In this document: positions 1 to 8,633 of the stretch, in pieces | How the letters are laid out: each line of letters opens with the position of its first letter | Position numbering within the stretch: position 1 is the first letter of the stretch | Source: Tenacibaculum sp. M341 | GTDB taxonomy: Bacteria > Bacteroidota > Bacteroidia > Flavobacteriales > Flavobacteriaceae | Length of the DNA stretch: 64,000 bases | NCBI RefSeq assembly: GCF_004337695.1 | Contig: NZ_SJXJ01000006.1 | Span: forward strand, 186,001 to 250,000 | Direction of reading: 5' to 3' | Notes under the pieces: generated by a model | Told to the model about the DNA's origin: nothing | Database searches by the model: none | The model's input: the letters and a program-made list of their open reading frames with translations, nothing else | Translations under genes and position numbers: made by a program

Positions 1-174
1 TAAATGACTTAGAATACCAAAAAATAATCCAAGTGCAATCCAAGAATAATTGGCGTTTTCAAAGTACTGTAGTAATTCTTTCGGTGATACAATAGTGAAA
101 GAATACCAAACTAAAAAACCTCCCAAAATGAGAGGTAATATTATTTTAATTATTTTTTTCAAGGAAATATTCAA
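1..174 (-). CDS. UPF0104 / lysylphosphatidylglycerol synthase TM-region family protein (5' part only)
   Basis: This is the N-terminal part of a membrane protein that runs off the window edge. The reading frame is open from about 174 to 1 and begins with Lys-rich residues followed by a hydrophobic segment (IILPLILGGFLVWYSF) and a second one near the edge. That pattern matches the UPF0104/flippase-like (COG0392) proteins that commonly follow panD in Flavobacteriaceae. No ATG exists in frame; the start must be a TTG, either at 174 or at 162 (giving LKKIIKIILP). Only 3 nt separate panD's stop from the upstream TTG, so it is probably cotranscribed with panC-panD. Function in the inner membrane is inferred from the family only, since just 54-58 residues are visible. 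Confidence 0.6.
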   Translation of the reverse strand, partial: MNISLKKIIKIILPLILGGFLVWYSFTIVSPKELLQYFENANYSWIALGLFFGILSHL

Positions 175-176
175 AA

Positions 177-527
177 TTAATCTAACAAATTTGTTTCTTC
201 ATTAGGAAACACTAACTGAGGTTTGAATTTTTTTGCTTCTTCTAATTCTAAGAAGCCATAAACGATTAAAATAAGTACATCACCTTTTTGTACTCTTCGA
301 GCCGCAGCTCCATTTAATGTTATTTCCCCGCTTCTACGAGGACCAGGTATAGCATATGTTTCTAACCTTTCTCCGTTATTATTGTTAACAATTTGAACTC
401 GTTCTCCTTCAATAATTCCAGCAGCATCCATTAAATCTTCATCAATAGTAATACTACCAATGTAATTTAAATCTGCTCCTGTAACTTTTACACGATGAAT
501 TTTTGATTTTACTACTTGTACTAACAT
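177..527 (-). CDS. panD: Aspartate 1-decarboxylase (pyruvoyl enzyme)
   Basis: PanD decarboxylates L-aspartate to beta-alanine for pantothenate synthesis in the cytoplasm. The 116-residue product has the family's normal length. Gly24-Ser25 (in NYIGSITID) is the self-cleavage site that generates the pyruvoyl group on Ser25; the [14 protein letters not shown] and [10 protein letters not shown] blocks are also typical. It follows panC by 38 nt on the same strand, so both beta-alanine supply and its condensation with pantoate are encoded together. A -7 box TATTTTTG ends only 4 nt before the ATG (532-539), which suggests an internal promoter giving a leaderless message. Identification is secure. 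Confidence 0.96.
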   Translation of the reverse strand: MLVQVVKSKIHRVKVTGADLNYIGSITIDEDLMDAAGIIEGERVQIVNNNNGERLETYAIPGPRRSGEITLNGAAARRVQKGDVLILIVYGFLELEEAKKFKPQLVFPNEETNLLD

Positions 528-539
528 GCGACAAAAATA
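528..539 (-). promoter_or_regulatory. -7 box TATTTTTG four bases before the panD ATG
   Basis: On the minus strand the sequence reads TATTTTTG-TCGC-ATG. TATTTTTG fits the Bacteroidota -7 consensus TAnnTTTG. Transcription normally begins a few bases after this box, so the message would start at or next to the ATG. No clear -33 TTG is visible in the short panC-panD gap, so promoter activity is inferred. Confidence 0.4.
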
Positions 540-565
540 CTGTTTTTAAAGAATTTATCTTTTTA

Positions 566-1423
566 TTATTTGTTTTTTCTTTTGAACCCCACATTATCAA
601 TCAAACGAATCTCTCCAGCATATACTGCAATAAATGCTCTGTATTTACTTTTAGGATCAATTTTTTCGTCTGATTTTAAGGTTACTTCGTTGGCTATGGT
701 GAAATATTCAAGTTCTAAAAGAGGATGTTTTTTGAATTCATTTTCTACCCATTCAATTATAGAATTAGCATTTTCTATGCCAAATTTTTTCTTAGCTTTT
801 TTTAATGTTTTATAAATAAAAGGAGCAGCTTCTCTATGTTCTTTGGTTAATCTTGCGTTTCTAGAACTCATGGCTAATCCATCATCTTCTCTAAAAATTG
901 GTCTACCTTTTATTTTAATAGGAAGGTGTGTTTTTTCTACTAATTTCTTTATAATTTGTAATTGTTGAAAGTCTTTTTTACCAAAATAGGCGGTTGTGGG
1001 CATTACAATTTCAAATAAAGCTTTTACAATTGTTCCAACTCCATCAAAATGACCATCTCTGAATTTTCCTTCCATTTGATATTCCAATCCATCAAAGTCA
1101 AATTTTTCTGCAACAATAGAACTATCATAAATTTCTTCTACAGAAGGAATAAAAACTGCATCACAATTTACACTTTCAAGAAGCTTAATGTCGTTATCAA
1201 TAGTTTGAGGGTATTTTTCTAAATCTTCTTTATTATCAAACTGAGTTGGATTCACAAAAATGCTCACTACAGCTAGGTCATTTTTCTTTTTAGCTCTCTT
1301 AACTAAAGATAAATGTCCTTTATGCAAAGCTCCCATTGTTGGTACAAAACCGATAGATTTTTCTAAAGCCTTTTTACCAGAAATATATTTTTTTAAATTG
1401 GATTTTGATTTGAATATTTTCAT
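566..1423 (-). CDS. panC: Pantothenate synthetase (pantoate--beta-alanine ligase)
   Basis: PanC condenses pantoate and beta-alanine using ATP to form pantothenate. The 285-residue length is standard. Visible motifs are the HIGH-type nucleotide-binding segment PTMGALHKGH at residues 28-37, FVNPTQF, the pantoate-binding region around FDGVGTIVKALFEIV, GKKDFQQLQII and the KMSKS-like MSSRNARL. It lies upstream of panD in the same orientation, forming a panC-panD unit. The start at 1423 is the first ATG of the conserved frame. It is divergently oriented from the GT5 gene, with about 95 bp between starts. Confidence 0.97.
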   Translation of the reverse strand: MKIFKSKSNLKKYISGKKALEKSIGFVPTMGALHKGHLSLVKRAKKKNDLAVVSIFVNPTQFDNKEDLEKYPQTIDNDIKLLESVNCDAVFIPSVEEIYDSSIVAEKFDFDGLEYQMEGKFRDGHFDGVGTIVKALFEIVMPTTAYFGKKDFQQLQIIKKLVEKTHLPIKIKGRPIFREDDGLAMSSRNARLTKEHREAAPFIYKTLKKAKKKFGIENANSIIEWVENEFKKHPLLELEYFTIANEVTLKSDEKIDPKSKYRAFIAVYAGEIRLIDNVGFKRKNK

Positions 1424-1485
1424 TGATCACTTATTAGAATCTGAGCAAAATTAGCAATTTAACAGGATTTTAGCATAAAATTTCG

Positions 1486-1493
1486 TAGTTTTG
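1486..1493 (+). promoter_or_regulatory. -7 box TAGTTTTG of the GT5-DUF4270-glmS group
   Basis: TAGTTTTG matches TAnnTTTG exactly and lies 24 nt before the ATG at 1518. It contains the TTG at 1491 that would otherwise be read as an upstream start, so the box argues for the ATG at 1518 as the real start of the downstream gene. Confidence 0.5.
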
Positions 1494-1517
1494 CGCCTTT
1501 ATAAAGAGTCAGATTTA

Positions 1518-2339
1518 ATGAAGGATAAGAGAATATTATATGTTTCTTCGGAAGTTATTCCATATTTACCAGAAACAGAATTATCGTCCACTGCATTTAA
1601 TGTAGCTAAGTATGCACATTCTAAAGGAGTTCAAACACGTATTTTTATGCCTCGTTTTGGGGTGATTAATGAGCGAAGACATCAATTACATGAGGTGATT
1701 CGTTTGTCAGGTATGAACTTAATAATTAATGATATGGATATGCCATTGATTATTAAAGTAGCGTCAATACCAAAAGAAAGAATGCAAGTTTACTTCATCG
1801 ATAATGATGAATACTTTAAACGTAAAGCAATTTATACTGATGAAGATGATAAACTTTTTGCAGATAATGATGAAAGAATGATTTTCTTCGCAAAAGGAGT
1901 GATTGAAACAGTTAAAAAATTAAATTGGGCACCAGATATCATCCATGTTCACGGATGGATGGCTTCTTTACTACCTTTATATTTAAGAGAATTTTATAAG
2001 GAGGAACCATTGTTTAATGAAAGTAAAATAGTTACTTCGCTTTACAATAATGAGTTTCCAGGTGAGTTAAATGGTGATTTGCTTAAAAAAGTTCGTTTTG
2101 ATAAGGTAGATAATGAGACAACTTCTCATTTAGAAAATCCTAGTCATGAAAACATTCTTAGAAATGCAGTATTAAATTCCGATGCAGTAATCAAAGGAAG
2201 TGCTGATTTTTCTGAAGACTTTGATAAATTCTTAGCAGATAGTAACGTAACAATTTTAGATCATCAACCAGAAGAATACTTAACAGAGGCTTATTTAGAT
2301 TTTTACAAACAAAATGTTCTTGAGTTACAAGACTCTTAA
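1518..2339 (+). CDS. Glycogen/starch synthase-like protein, GT5 N-terminal domain only
   Basis: The 273-residue product begins MKDKRILYVSSEVIPYLPETELS, the pattern of the starch-synthase catalytic N-terminal domain (compare the usual SSEVxPxxKxGGL). It continues with AKYAHSKGVQTRIFMPRFGVINERRHQLHEVIRLSG and the GWMASLLPLYLREFY segment found in GT5 proteins. Classical glycogen synthases are about 470-500 residues and carry a second Rossmann domain, which is absent here, and the KxGGL ADP-glucose motif is degenerate (ETELS). Catalysis is therefore doubtful. It heads a plus-strand run GT5-DUF4270-glmS, which suggests a link to envelope sugar metabolism (inference). The ATG at 1518 is chosen because the TTG at 1491 sits inside a -7 box. 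Confidence 0.7.
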   Translation: MKDKRILYVSSEVIPYLPETELSSTAFNVAKYAHSKGVQTRIFMPRFGVINERRHQLHEVIRLSGMNLIINDMDMPLIIKVASIPKERMQVYFIDNDEYFKRKAIYTDEDDKLFADNDERMIFFAKGVIETVKKLNWAPDIIHVHGWMASLLPLYLREFYKEEPLFNESKIVTSLYNNEFPGELNGDLLKKVRFDKVDNETTSHLENPSHENILRNAVLNSDAVIKGSADFSEDFDKFLADSNVTILDHQPEEYLTEAYLDFYKQNVLELQDS

Positions 2340-2354
2340 TTTTAGAAAGTATTT

Positions 2355-3908
2355 ATGATGAAAAAGACTGTTTATTTCTCAACACTTTTAGTGTTGCTGT
2401 TTTCCGTGTTCTCTTGTGAAAAAGATTTTAGAGAAATCAGTAGTAATGTTGTTGCTAATAATAATTTTGACACAGAAAAGGTTGTTCTAGACTTAGAAAT
2501 AGAACCTTACAGAATTGACGTTAGAGCAGATGATGTTGCTCTTGGTACCTTAGGAGAATATTGGTTAGGGGTATACAATAAACCTGGATTTATAAAACTT
2601 GAAGGTTCTATTATAACACAGTTTAGTTTACCTGCATCAGCGGCAACTTTAATTACAGACAAAGTTGATACTTTACATACTATTGATGCAGTATATTTGA
2701 AATTACCGTATAGTAGTTCTGTAAGTATTAGAGAAACTACTGACCCTTTACCAAAATTTAGAATCGATTCTATTCTTGGTAATACTTCAGTGCCTTCTAA
2801 TATTAAGGTTTACAAAAACGAAACATTCTTAAATAGTTTAAATCCTACTGATCCAACTGAACTTAATGAGTATTTATCAAATGCGAATTACATTACAGGT
2901 GAATTATTAAGTGAAGATCCAGCAGGTTTCGAGTTTATACCTAATCCAAACGATACAATTCTTCCTCTTAAAAGAAGAGATAGTCAAGGAAATGAATACA
3001 ATGATACGATTAGAATTTTATCTAGTAATACAAATGTTATTAGTACTCCATTCATAGCTATTCCTTTAAATAAGGATAGAATGAAAGAATTACTTTGGGA
3101 TAAAATTTTAGATAATACTATTTCAAGTCAAGATGTTTTAAATAATGAGTTTAGAGGTTTAATCATAGAGTCAACAGGAGATGATGGAGCTGCTGTGCCT
3201 TTAAGTTTAAGTAATGCAAGTCTTGATATTTATTATACAAGAACGATTTTAGAATCAGGAACGGTAAAAGAAAGAGATTCTTTAACATTACCTTTCAATT
3301 TCACAGGTAGAATTACAAATAGTAGATATTTAAAAGGAACACCAGTAGGAGCAGGTGGTTCTGCTACTAACGTAAACTTACAGGGTACTTCCGGAAGTGC
3401 AGCTAGAATAAAAATTTTAAATCCTGAGCAGCTAGAAAATTTAAGATCAGAAAATATTTTAATTAATGATGCTTCATTAGTTTTTAATGTTGACGCATCT
3501 ACAGATACTACTAAATTACCAAGAAGACTTACTGTTTACAGAGAAGGTTTAAAAAACGGTGAAATAGTATCAGGTCATGTAAAAGATAGTTATTCAGAAT
3601 CTGCTTTTTTTGGAGGTAATCTTGAGCTAGCAAGTAGTAAACCTGAAAAGTATACTTTAAGAATAACAGATTATGTTTCAGATATTGTAAGCGGAGATAC
3701 TGACAATTCTGATCTTGTATTAAAGGTATATAACTCAACTACAGATGATCCTTTTGTGCCAGGTTCAAATCCTCCTGCAATAGACACTATTGTAAAAAAG
3801 TATAACTGGAATCCAAGAGGTATAAGTATACTAAACAATGCTTCACAAAACGGAGATAAAAGAGCAAAGCTGATTTTAACTTATTCGAAGGAAAAAGAGA
3901 GTAATTAA
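2355..3908 (+). CDS. DUF4270 family lipoprotein
   Basis: This is a 517-residue secreted lipoprotein. The signal sequence MMKKTVYFSTLLVLLFSVFSC ends in a lipobox with Cys21, followed by EKDFREISS. The remainder is beta-rich with many Ser/Thr/Asn residues and shows the DUF4270 pattern: an early IEPYRIDVRADDVALGTLGEYWLGVYNKPGF block and a late KRAKLILTYSKE strand. It lies 15 nt after the GT5 gene and 24 nt before glmS, an arrangement I recognise from other flavobacteria. Function is unknown; an outer-membrane or surface role is inferred from the lipobox and composition. ATGATG permits a start at 2355 or 2358. Confidence 0.8.
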   Translation: MMKKTVYFSTLLVLLFSVFSCEKDFREISSNVVANNNFDTEKVVLDLEIEPYRIDVRADDVALGTLGEYWLGVYNKPGFIKLEGSIITQFSLPASAATLITDKVDTLHTIDAVYLKLPYSSSVSIRETTDPLPKFRIDSILGNTSVPSNIKVYKNETFLNSLNPTDPTELNEYLSNANYITGELLSEDPAGFEFIPNPNDTILPLKRRDSQGNEYNDTIRILSSNTNVISTPFIAIPLNKDRMKELLWDKILDNTISSQDVLNNEFRGLIIESTGDDGAAVPLSLSNASLDIYYTRTILESGTVKERDSLTLPFNFTGRITNSRYLKGTPVGAGGSATNVNLQGTSGSAARIKILNPEQLENLRSENILINDASLVFNVDASTDTTKLPRRLTVYREGLKNGEIVSGHVKDSYSESAFFGGNLELASSKPEKYTLRITDYVSDIVSGDTDNSDLVLKVYNSTTDDPFVPGSNPPAIDTIVKKYNWNPRGISILNNASQNGDKRAKLILTYSKEKESN

Positions 3909-3932
3909 TATATAACCATTAAAATAAAATTT

Positions 3933-5789
3933 ATGTGTGGTATCACAGGCTATATTGGTGAAAGAAACGCTTACCCTATTGTAATTAACGGATTGAAAAG
4001 ACTAGAATACCGTGGTTATGATAGTGCAGGTATTATGATGTACGATGGAGAAGCAATCAATTTATCTAAAACAAAAGGTAAAGTTTCAGATTTAGAAGTA
4101 ATTACTAATAAAGATGAAACAAGAAAAAAAGGTAAAATAGGTATCGGACATACCAGATGGGCTACGCATGGAGTTCCTAATGATGTAAATTCACATCCGC
4201 ATTTTTCTCAGTCAGGTGATCTTGTAATAGTTCATAACGGAATCATAGAAAATTATGATACCATTAAAAAGGAATTACTAACAAGAGGATATGAATTTCA
4301 AAGTGATACTGATACTGAAGTTTTAGTAAACTTAATAGAAGAAGTAAAGAAAAAAGAAGGATGTAAATTAGGAAAAGCAGTTCAGTTGGCATTAACCAAT
4401 GTAATTGGTGCTTATGCAATTGCTGTTTTTGATAAAAGTAAACCAAACGAATTAGTAGTAGCTCGTTTAGGAAGTCCTATAGCAATAGGTATTGGTAAAG
4501 ATAATGATGAGTTTTTTGTAGCTTCAGATGCTTCACCTTTTATCGAATATACTAAAGATGCTCTTTACTTAGAAGATGGTGAGTTAGCCATTATAAAAAG
4601 AGGTCGTAAAATTAAAGTAAGAAAGATTGATAACGACAAACCAGTTGATCCTAAAATTCAGGAGTTAAAATTGAGTTTAGATCAAATTGAAAAGGGAGGT
4701 TATGATCATTTCATGCTTAAAGAAATTTATGAGCAGCCAAAAGCTATTATAGATACTTACAGAGGTAGAATGTTACCAGATGAAGGAATCATTAGAATGG
4801 CTGGTGTTGATGATAATATGTCTAAATTTTTAAATGCAGACAGAATTATTATCATCGCTTGTGGTACTTCTTGGCACGCAGGTTTGGTAGGTGAATACTT
4901 GCTTGAAGATATGGCTAGAATACCTGTTGAAGTAGAGTATGCATCTGAATTTAGATATAGAAATCCTATCATTACTCCGAAAGATGTAGTAATTGCAATT
5001 TCACAATCTGGTGAGACTGCAGATACTTTAGCAGCAATTAAACTTGCAAAATCTAAAGGAGCATTTGTTTTTGGGATTTGTAATGTTGTAGGCTCTTCTA
5101 TAGCTAGAGAAACTCATGCAGGTGCTTATACTCATGCTGGTCCTGAAATTGGAGTGGCATCTACTAAAGCTTTTACAACTCAAATAACATTACTTACTTT
5201 AATATCTTTAAAATTAGCTGAGGCTAAAGGTACTTTATCAAAAGCTGCTGTAAATAACTATTTACACACTATGCAGCAAATACCTAATCAGGTAGAAGAA
5301 TTATTAAAAATAGATAAAGTAGTACAAGAAATAGCGTATCATTATAAAGATGCGACTAACTGTTTGTACTTAGGTAGAGGATTTAATTTTCCAGTTGCTT
5401 TAGAAGGAGCTTTAAAGTTAAAAGAAATTTCTTACATACATGCAGAAGGATACCCTGCTGCAGAAATGAAGCACGGACCAATTGCTTTAATAGATGAGAA
5501 TATGCCTGTTTTTGTTATTGCAACAAGAAAAGGTCATTACGAGAAGGTAGTAAGTAATATTCAAGAAATTAAATCAAGAAGTGGTAAAATTGTTGCAATT
5601 GTTACTGAAGGAGACGAAACTGTTAAGGAAATTGCTGATCATGTGATTGAAATTCCAGAAACAGAAGAAGCTTTAACACCTTTATTAACTACAATTCCGT
5701 TGCAGTTATTATCGTACCACATTGCAGTTATGTTAGGAAAAAATGTTGACCAACCTAGAAACTTAGCAAAATCGGTAACAGTTGAATAA
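3933..5789 (+). CDS. glmS: Glutamine--fructose-6-phosphate aminotransferase (isomerizing)
   Basis: GlmS makes glucosamine-6-phosphate from fructose-6-phosphate and glutamine, the first step toward UDP-GlcNAc for peptidoglycan and LPS. The 618-residue product starts MCGITGYIG with the catalytic Cys2 of the Ntn glutaminase domain, then LEYRGYDSAGI, HTRWATHG and GDLVIVHNGIIENY. The two SIS sugar-isomerase domains follow, with CGTSWHAG and SQSGETADT in the first and EGYPAAEMKHGPIALI in the second; the C-terminus PRNLAKSVTVE is the usual end. A strong terminator follows at 5816. It is probably cotranscribed with the GT5 and DUF4270 genes. Confidence 0.98.
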   Translation: MCGITGYIGERNAYPIVINGLKRLEYRGYDSAGIMMYDGEAINLSKTKGKVSDLEVITNKDETRKKGKIGIGHTRWATHGVPNDVNSHPHFSQSGDLVIVHNGIIENYDTIKKELLTRGYEFQSDTDTEVLVNLIEEVKKKEGCKLGKAVQLALTNVIGAYAIAVFDKSKPNELVVARLGSPIAIGIGKDNDEFFVASDASPFIEYTKDALYLEDGELAIIKRGRKIKVRKIDNDKPVDPKIQELKLSLDQIEKGGYDHFMLKEIYEQPKAIIDTYRGRMLPDEGIIRMAGVDDNMSKFLNADRIIIIACGTSWHAGLVGEYLLEDMARIPVEVEYASEFRYRNPIITPKDVVIAISQSGETADTLAAIKLAKSKGAFVFGICNVVGSSIARETHAGAYTHAGPEIGVASTKAFTTQITLLTLISLKLAEAKGTLSKAAVNNYLHTMQQIPNQVEELLKIDKVVQEIAYHYKDATNCLYLGRGFNFPVALEGALKLKEISYIHAEGYPAAEMKHGPIALIDENMPVFVIATRKGHYEKVVSNIQEIKSRSGKIVAIVTEGDETVKEIADHVIEIPETEEALTPLLTTIPLQLLSYHIAVMLGKNVDQPRNLAKSVTVE

Positions 5790-5815
5790 TTATATTCAAT
5801 TACAATAAAATCAAG

Positions 5816-5845
5816 AAACCAGTATTTTTATACTGGTTTTTTTAT
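5816..5845 (+). terminator. Rho-independent terminator after glmS
   Basis: AAACCAGTA and TACTGGTTT form a 9-bp stem with a 6-nt loop, followed by a T run. It closes the GT5-DUF4270-glmS transcript just before the convergent EEP-family gene. Confidence 0.85.
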
Positions 5846-6798
5846 TGATCTTTTTTAAAACAAGCAAAAACAGGAAAGTGATCAGAATACCCGCCTTCGT
5901 ACCATGGTCCTATATAAGTTCTAAAAGGACTTCCTTTGCGTTTCCCTTTATATACTTTCAACCATTTTTTATTAAAAACCTTAGCTTTTACAAAGCTGTT
6001 TTTACCATTATTGTTATTCAAGAAATTTTTTGAAATAATTATTTGATCAAATAGATCCCATTTTCTTTTATAAGTAAGAGAACCAATTCCTTTTTTGAAT
6101 ACTTTTTTCATAGGATTATAAAGCTCTTTTAAGACTAAATGATCTTCTATGCTCTCATCGGTAGGATTGTCGTTAAAATCGCCCATAATAACTATTTTAG
6201 GATCTTTATGAACTTTCTTTAAGTCGTCAATTATTTCATGAACTCTTTTTGCAGCTAATATGCGTTTGTATTTTGATTCTTTTTCTCCTTCACTTCTAGA
6301 AGGCCAATGATTCACAATTATATGAGTGAGTTCATTGTTTATAAGACCGCTAACAACTAATATATCTCTTGTATAATCTGTCTTTCCATCTTCTTCAATA
6401 AACTGTAGTGCGTATTTTTTTGATGATTTATATTCAAATAATTGATGTCTGTAAATTAAGGCAACATCAATTCCTCTTTCATCCATAGATTCATAGTGGA
6501 CAAACTTATAATTATATTTTTTTAGATTTTTATGCTGAATTAAATCATTTAAAACAATATTATTTTCAACTTCAACAAGACCAACTAATATAGGAGCTTC
6601 ATTTGTGTATTCTTTTCCTATTTGTGAAATTACATGGCTTAGTTTTTTAATCTTTTTAAAATACTTTTTTCTATCCCATTTTCTATTTCCTTTCTTTGTG
6701 TATTGATCGTCATTTTTATGAGGATTATCAACAGTGTCAAATAGATTTTCAACATTGTAAAAACCGATAGAAAAGATGTTTCTTTTATAATTAGTCAT
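5842..6798 (-). CDS. Endonuclease/exonuclease/phosphatase (EEP) family protein
   Basis: The 318-residue product carries the hallmark EEP-superfamily blocks: IGFYNVENLFDTVD at residues 11-24, metal-binding VGLVEVENN, IVNHWPSRSEG, GDFNDNPTDES and the C-terminal YSDHFPVFACF. These residues place the catalytic metal and the His/Asp pair of phosphodiesterases such as DNase I and exonuclease III. No signal peptide is apparent, so it is probably cytoplasmic. The substrate cannot be told from sequence; annotations of relatives vary from endonuclease to generic hydrolase. It stands alone between glmS (convergent) and prfA (same strand, separated by a terminator). Confidence 0.85.
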   Translation of the reverse strand: MTNYKRNIFSIGFYNVENLFDTVDNPHKNDDQYTKKGNRKWDRKKYFKKIKKLSHVISQIGKEYTNEAPILVGLVEVENNIVLNDLIQHKNLKKYNYKFVHYESMDERGIDVALIYRHQLFEYKSSKKYALQFIEEDGKTDYTRDILVVSGLINNELTHIIVNHWPSRSEGEKESKYKRILAAKRVHEIIDDLKKVHKDPKIVIMGDFNDNPTDESIEDHLVLKELYNPMKKVFKKGIGSLTYKRKWDLFDQIIISKNFLNNNNGKNSFVKAKVFNKKWLKVYKGKRKGSPFRTYIGPWYEGGYSDHFPVFACFKKDQ

Positions 6799-6825
6799 TA
6801 AAATTTAAGTAAGTAATGCTAATAT

Positions 6826-6854
6826 AAATAAAAACGCGACTAAAAAGTCGCGTT
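6826..6854 (-). terminator. Terminator after prfA
   Basis: Read on the minus strand, AACGCGAC pairs with GTCGCGTT around a short T-rich loop and is followed by a T-rich tail. It lies directly after the prfA stop codon. Confidence 0.8.
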
Positions 6855-6858
6855 CTAA

Positions 6859-7935
6859 TTATATTGTCTCACCTAATTCTTTAAGTTTAGAAGTATTTTC
6901 GGCTAGCATAAGTTCATCAATGATTTTTTGGATATCACCATTTACAATATTTTGTAAATCATATAGTGTTAATCCAATTCTGTGATCTGTAACTCTACCT
7001 TGAGGGTAGTTATAAGTTCTAATCTTTGCAGAACGATCACCAGAAGTTACCATGGAACCTCTTTTTGCAGCATCTTCAGCTTGCTTTTTAGCTAATTCTA
7101 AATCGTATAATCTAGAACGAAGTACTTTAAATGCTTTTTCTTTATTCTTATGTTGCGATTTTTGATCTTGACATTGTGCAACTAATCCAGTTGGAATGTG
7201 AGTTAAACGAACCGCAGAATATGTTGTGTTTACAGATTGTCCACCAGGTCCAGAAGAACAGAAAAAATCAATACGAACATCTTTAGGGTTAATTTCTACA
7301 TCAAACTCTTCAGCTTCAGGAAAAACCATACAAGTAGCAGCAGAAGTGTGAACACGCCCTTGCGTTTCAGTTTGTGGTACACGTTGTACACGATGAACAC
7401 CTGCTTCAAACTTTAATGTACCGTAAACGTCTTCACCAGAAACTTCAAATTGAATTTCTTTAAAACCACCATTGGTACCTTCACTGTAATCTACAATAGA
7501 TACTTTCCATCCTTTACCTTCACAATATTTAGAGTACATTCTAAATAAATCTCCAGCAAAAATACTTGCTTCATCTCCACCAGTACCAGCTCGTAATTCT
7601 ACTACGGCATTTTTAGAATCTTCAGGATCTCTAGGAATTAATAAAAATTTAATTTCTTCTTCTAAAACAGGTATTCTAGTTTTAGCTTCATCCATCTCCA
7701 TTTTAGCCATTTCTACCATTTCAGCATCACTTCCATCAGAAATAATTTCTTTAGCTTCATCAATATTGTTCAAAAGCGTTTGATATTCATCTGCTTTTTT
7801 TACAACTTTACCTAAATCTTTATATTCTTTATTTAATTGTACGTATCTTTTCTGATCAGAAATAATATCTGGTTGAATGATTAAATCTGAAACCTCGTCG
7901 TATCTTTGTTTTACTATTTGTAATTTGTCTAGCAT
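6859..7935 (-). CDS. prfA: Peptide chain release factor 1
   Basis: RF1 recognises UAA and UAG on the ribosome and triggers peptidyl-tRNA hydrolysis. The 358-residue length is normal. The stop-codon recognition tripeptide PxT is PQT at residues 187-189 ([15 protein letters not shown]), and the catalytic GGQ is at 231-233 in [12 protein letters not shown]. The conserved [19 protein letters not shown] segment follows. PxT rather than SPF marks it as RF1 and not RF2. A TAAATTCG sequence upstream differs from the -7 consensus by one base. It is divergently oriented from the small lipoprotein at 8032. Confidence 0.98.
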   Translation of the reverse strand: MLDKLQIVKQRYDEVSDLIIQPDIISDQKRYVQLNKEYKDLGKVVKKADEYQTLLNNIDEAKEIISDGSDAEMVEMAKMEMDEAKTRIPVLEEEIKFLLIPRDPEDSKNAVVELRAGTGGDEASIFAGDLFRMYSKYCEGKGWKVSIVDYSEGTNGGFKEIQFEVSGEDVYGTLKFEAGVHRVQRVPQTETQGRVHTSAATCMVFPEAEEFDVEINPKDVRIDFFCSSGPGGQSVNTTYSAVRLTHIPTGLVAQCQDQKSQHKNKEKAFKVLRSRLYDLELAKKQAEDAAKRGSMVTSGDRSAKIRTYNYPQGRVTDHRIGLTLYDLQNIVNGDIQKIIDELMLAENTSKLKELGETI

Positions 7936-8031
7936 TATTCTGTACTTGGTGTGCGAATTTACGACTTTTCTTTAAATTTGTTTTGCTGAAAATCAGTGAT
8001 TGATGTAAATAGTACTTTTTAAAAAATGTAA

Positions 8032-8460
8032 ATGATGAGATTCTTACCAATTATTTTAATATTCCTCCTGCTATTTTCTTGCAAAAAAGAAATTAAAACT
8101 CCAGATTTTTTAATTGGTAATTGGAAACGAATTAATGATGAAACTGACAAACAAACCTATGAAATTTGGAAAGACGATTATTCTGGTATTGGTTTTACAT
8201 TAAGAGATAACGATACTGTTTTTAAAGAAGAATTAAGAATTGTAAAAAGAAAAGGAAACATTTATTTAAGGGTAACAGGAGTTTCAGAACAGCCAACACT
8301 TTTTAAAATTACTGAGATGAGTGATAAGTTATTGATTTGTGAAAACTATGTAAATGAGTTTCCTAAAACAATCACTTATAGTTTGGTAGAAGAAAAATTG
8401 AATGCAAAAATAGCTAACGATGATTTTGCAATTGATTTTATTTTTGAGAGAATGGAGTAG
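8032..8460 (+). CDS. Small lipoprotein, DUF6265-like
   Basis: A 142-residue secreted lipoprotein: signal peptide MMRFLPIILIFLLLFSC with a lipobox Cys at residue 17, then KKEIKTPDFLIGNWKRI. The mature part (FLIGNWKR...TYEIWKDDYSGIGFTLRDNDTVFKEELRI) has the look of small lipocalin-like beta-barrel proteins of the DUF6265 type; this assignment is by resemblance only. The Cys+2 residues are Lys-Lys, not Asp. It stands alone, divergent from prfA. Function unknown. Confidence 0.65.
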   Translation: MMRFLPIILIFLLLFSCKKEIKTPDFLIGNWKRINDETDKQTYEIWKDDYSGIGFTLRDNDTVFKEELRIVKRKGNIYLRVTGVSEQPTLFKITEMSDKLLICENYVNEFPKTITYSLVEEKLNAKIANDDFAIDFIFERME

Positions 8461-8581
8461 TGGATATAAGTTGTAAGGTTATTTTTTTGGTTGAAGTTAG
8501 AAGTTTAATGCTCGAAGAAAAGGCAGTTAAAAAATTAAGTAAGGTTAACTGAAATACTGCATATTACTAACTAAATAAAAG

Positions 8582-8612
8582 TTGAAATTACTAACAATTA
8601 TAACTAAATTTG
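8582..8612 (+). promoter_or_regulatory. aspS promoter, TTG-N20-TAAATTTG
   Basis: A -33 TTG at 8582-8584 and a -7 TAAATTTG at 8605-8612 are separated by 20 nt, matching the Bacteroidota sigma-A consensus, and leave a leader of roughly 15-20 nt before the aspS ATG. Confidence 0.65.
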
Positions 8613-8633
8613 CGCTTCTAAAAACGTCAAAAA

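Noticed and set aside
1491-1517. TTG start for the GT5 protein giving a 282-residue product
   Set aside because: The TTG is part of the -7 box TAGTTTTG, so it lies upstream of the expected transcription start; the ATG at 1518 fits the conserved N-terminus.
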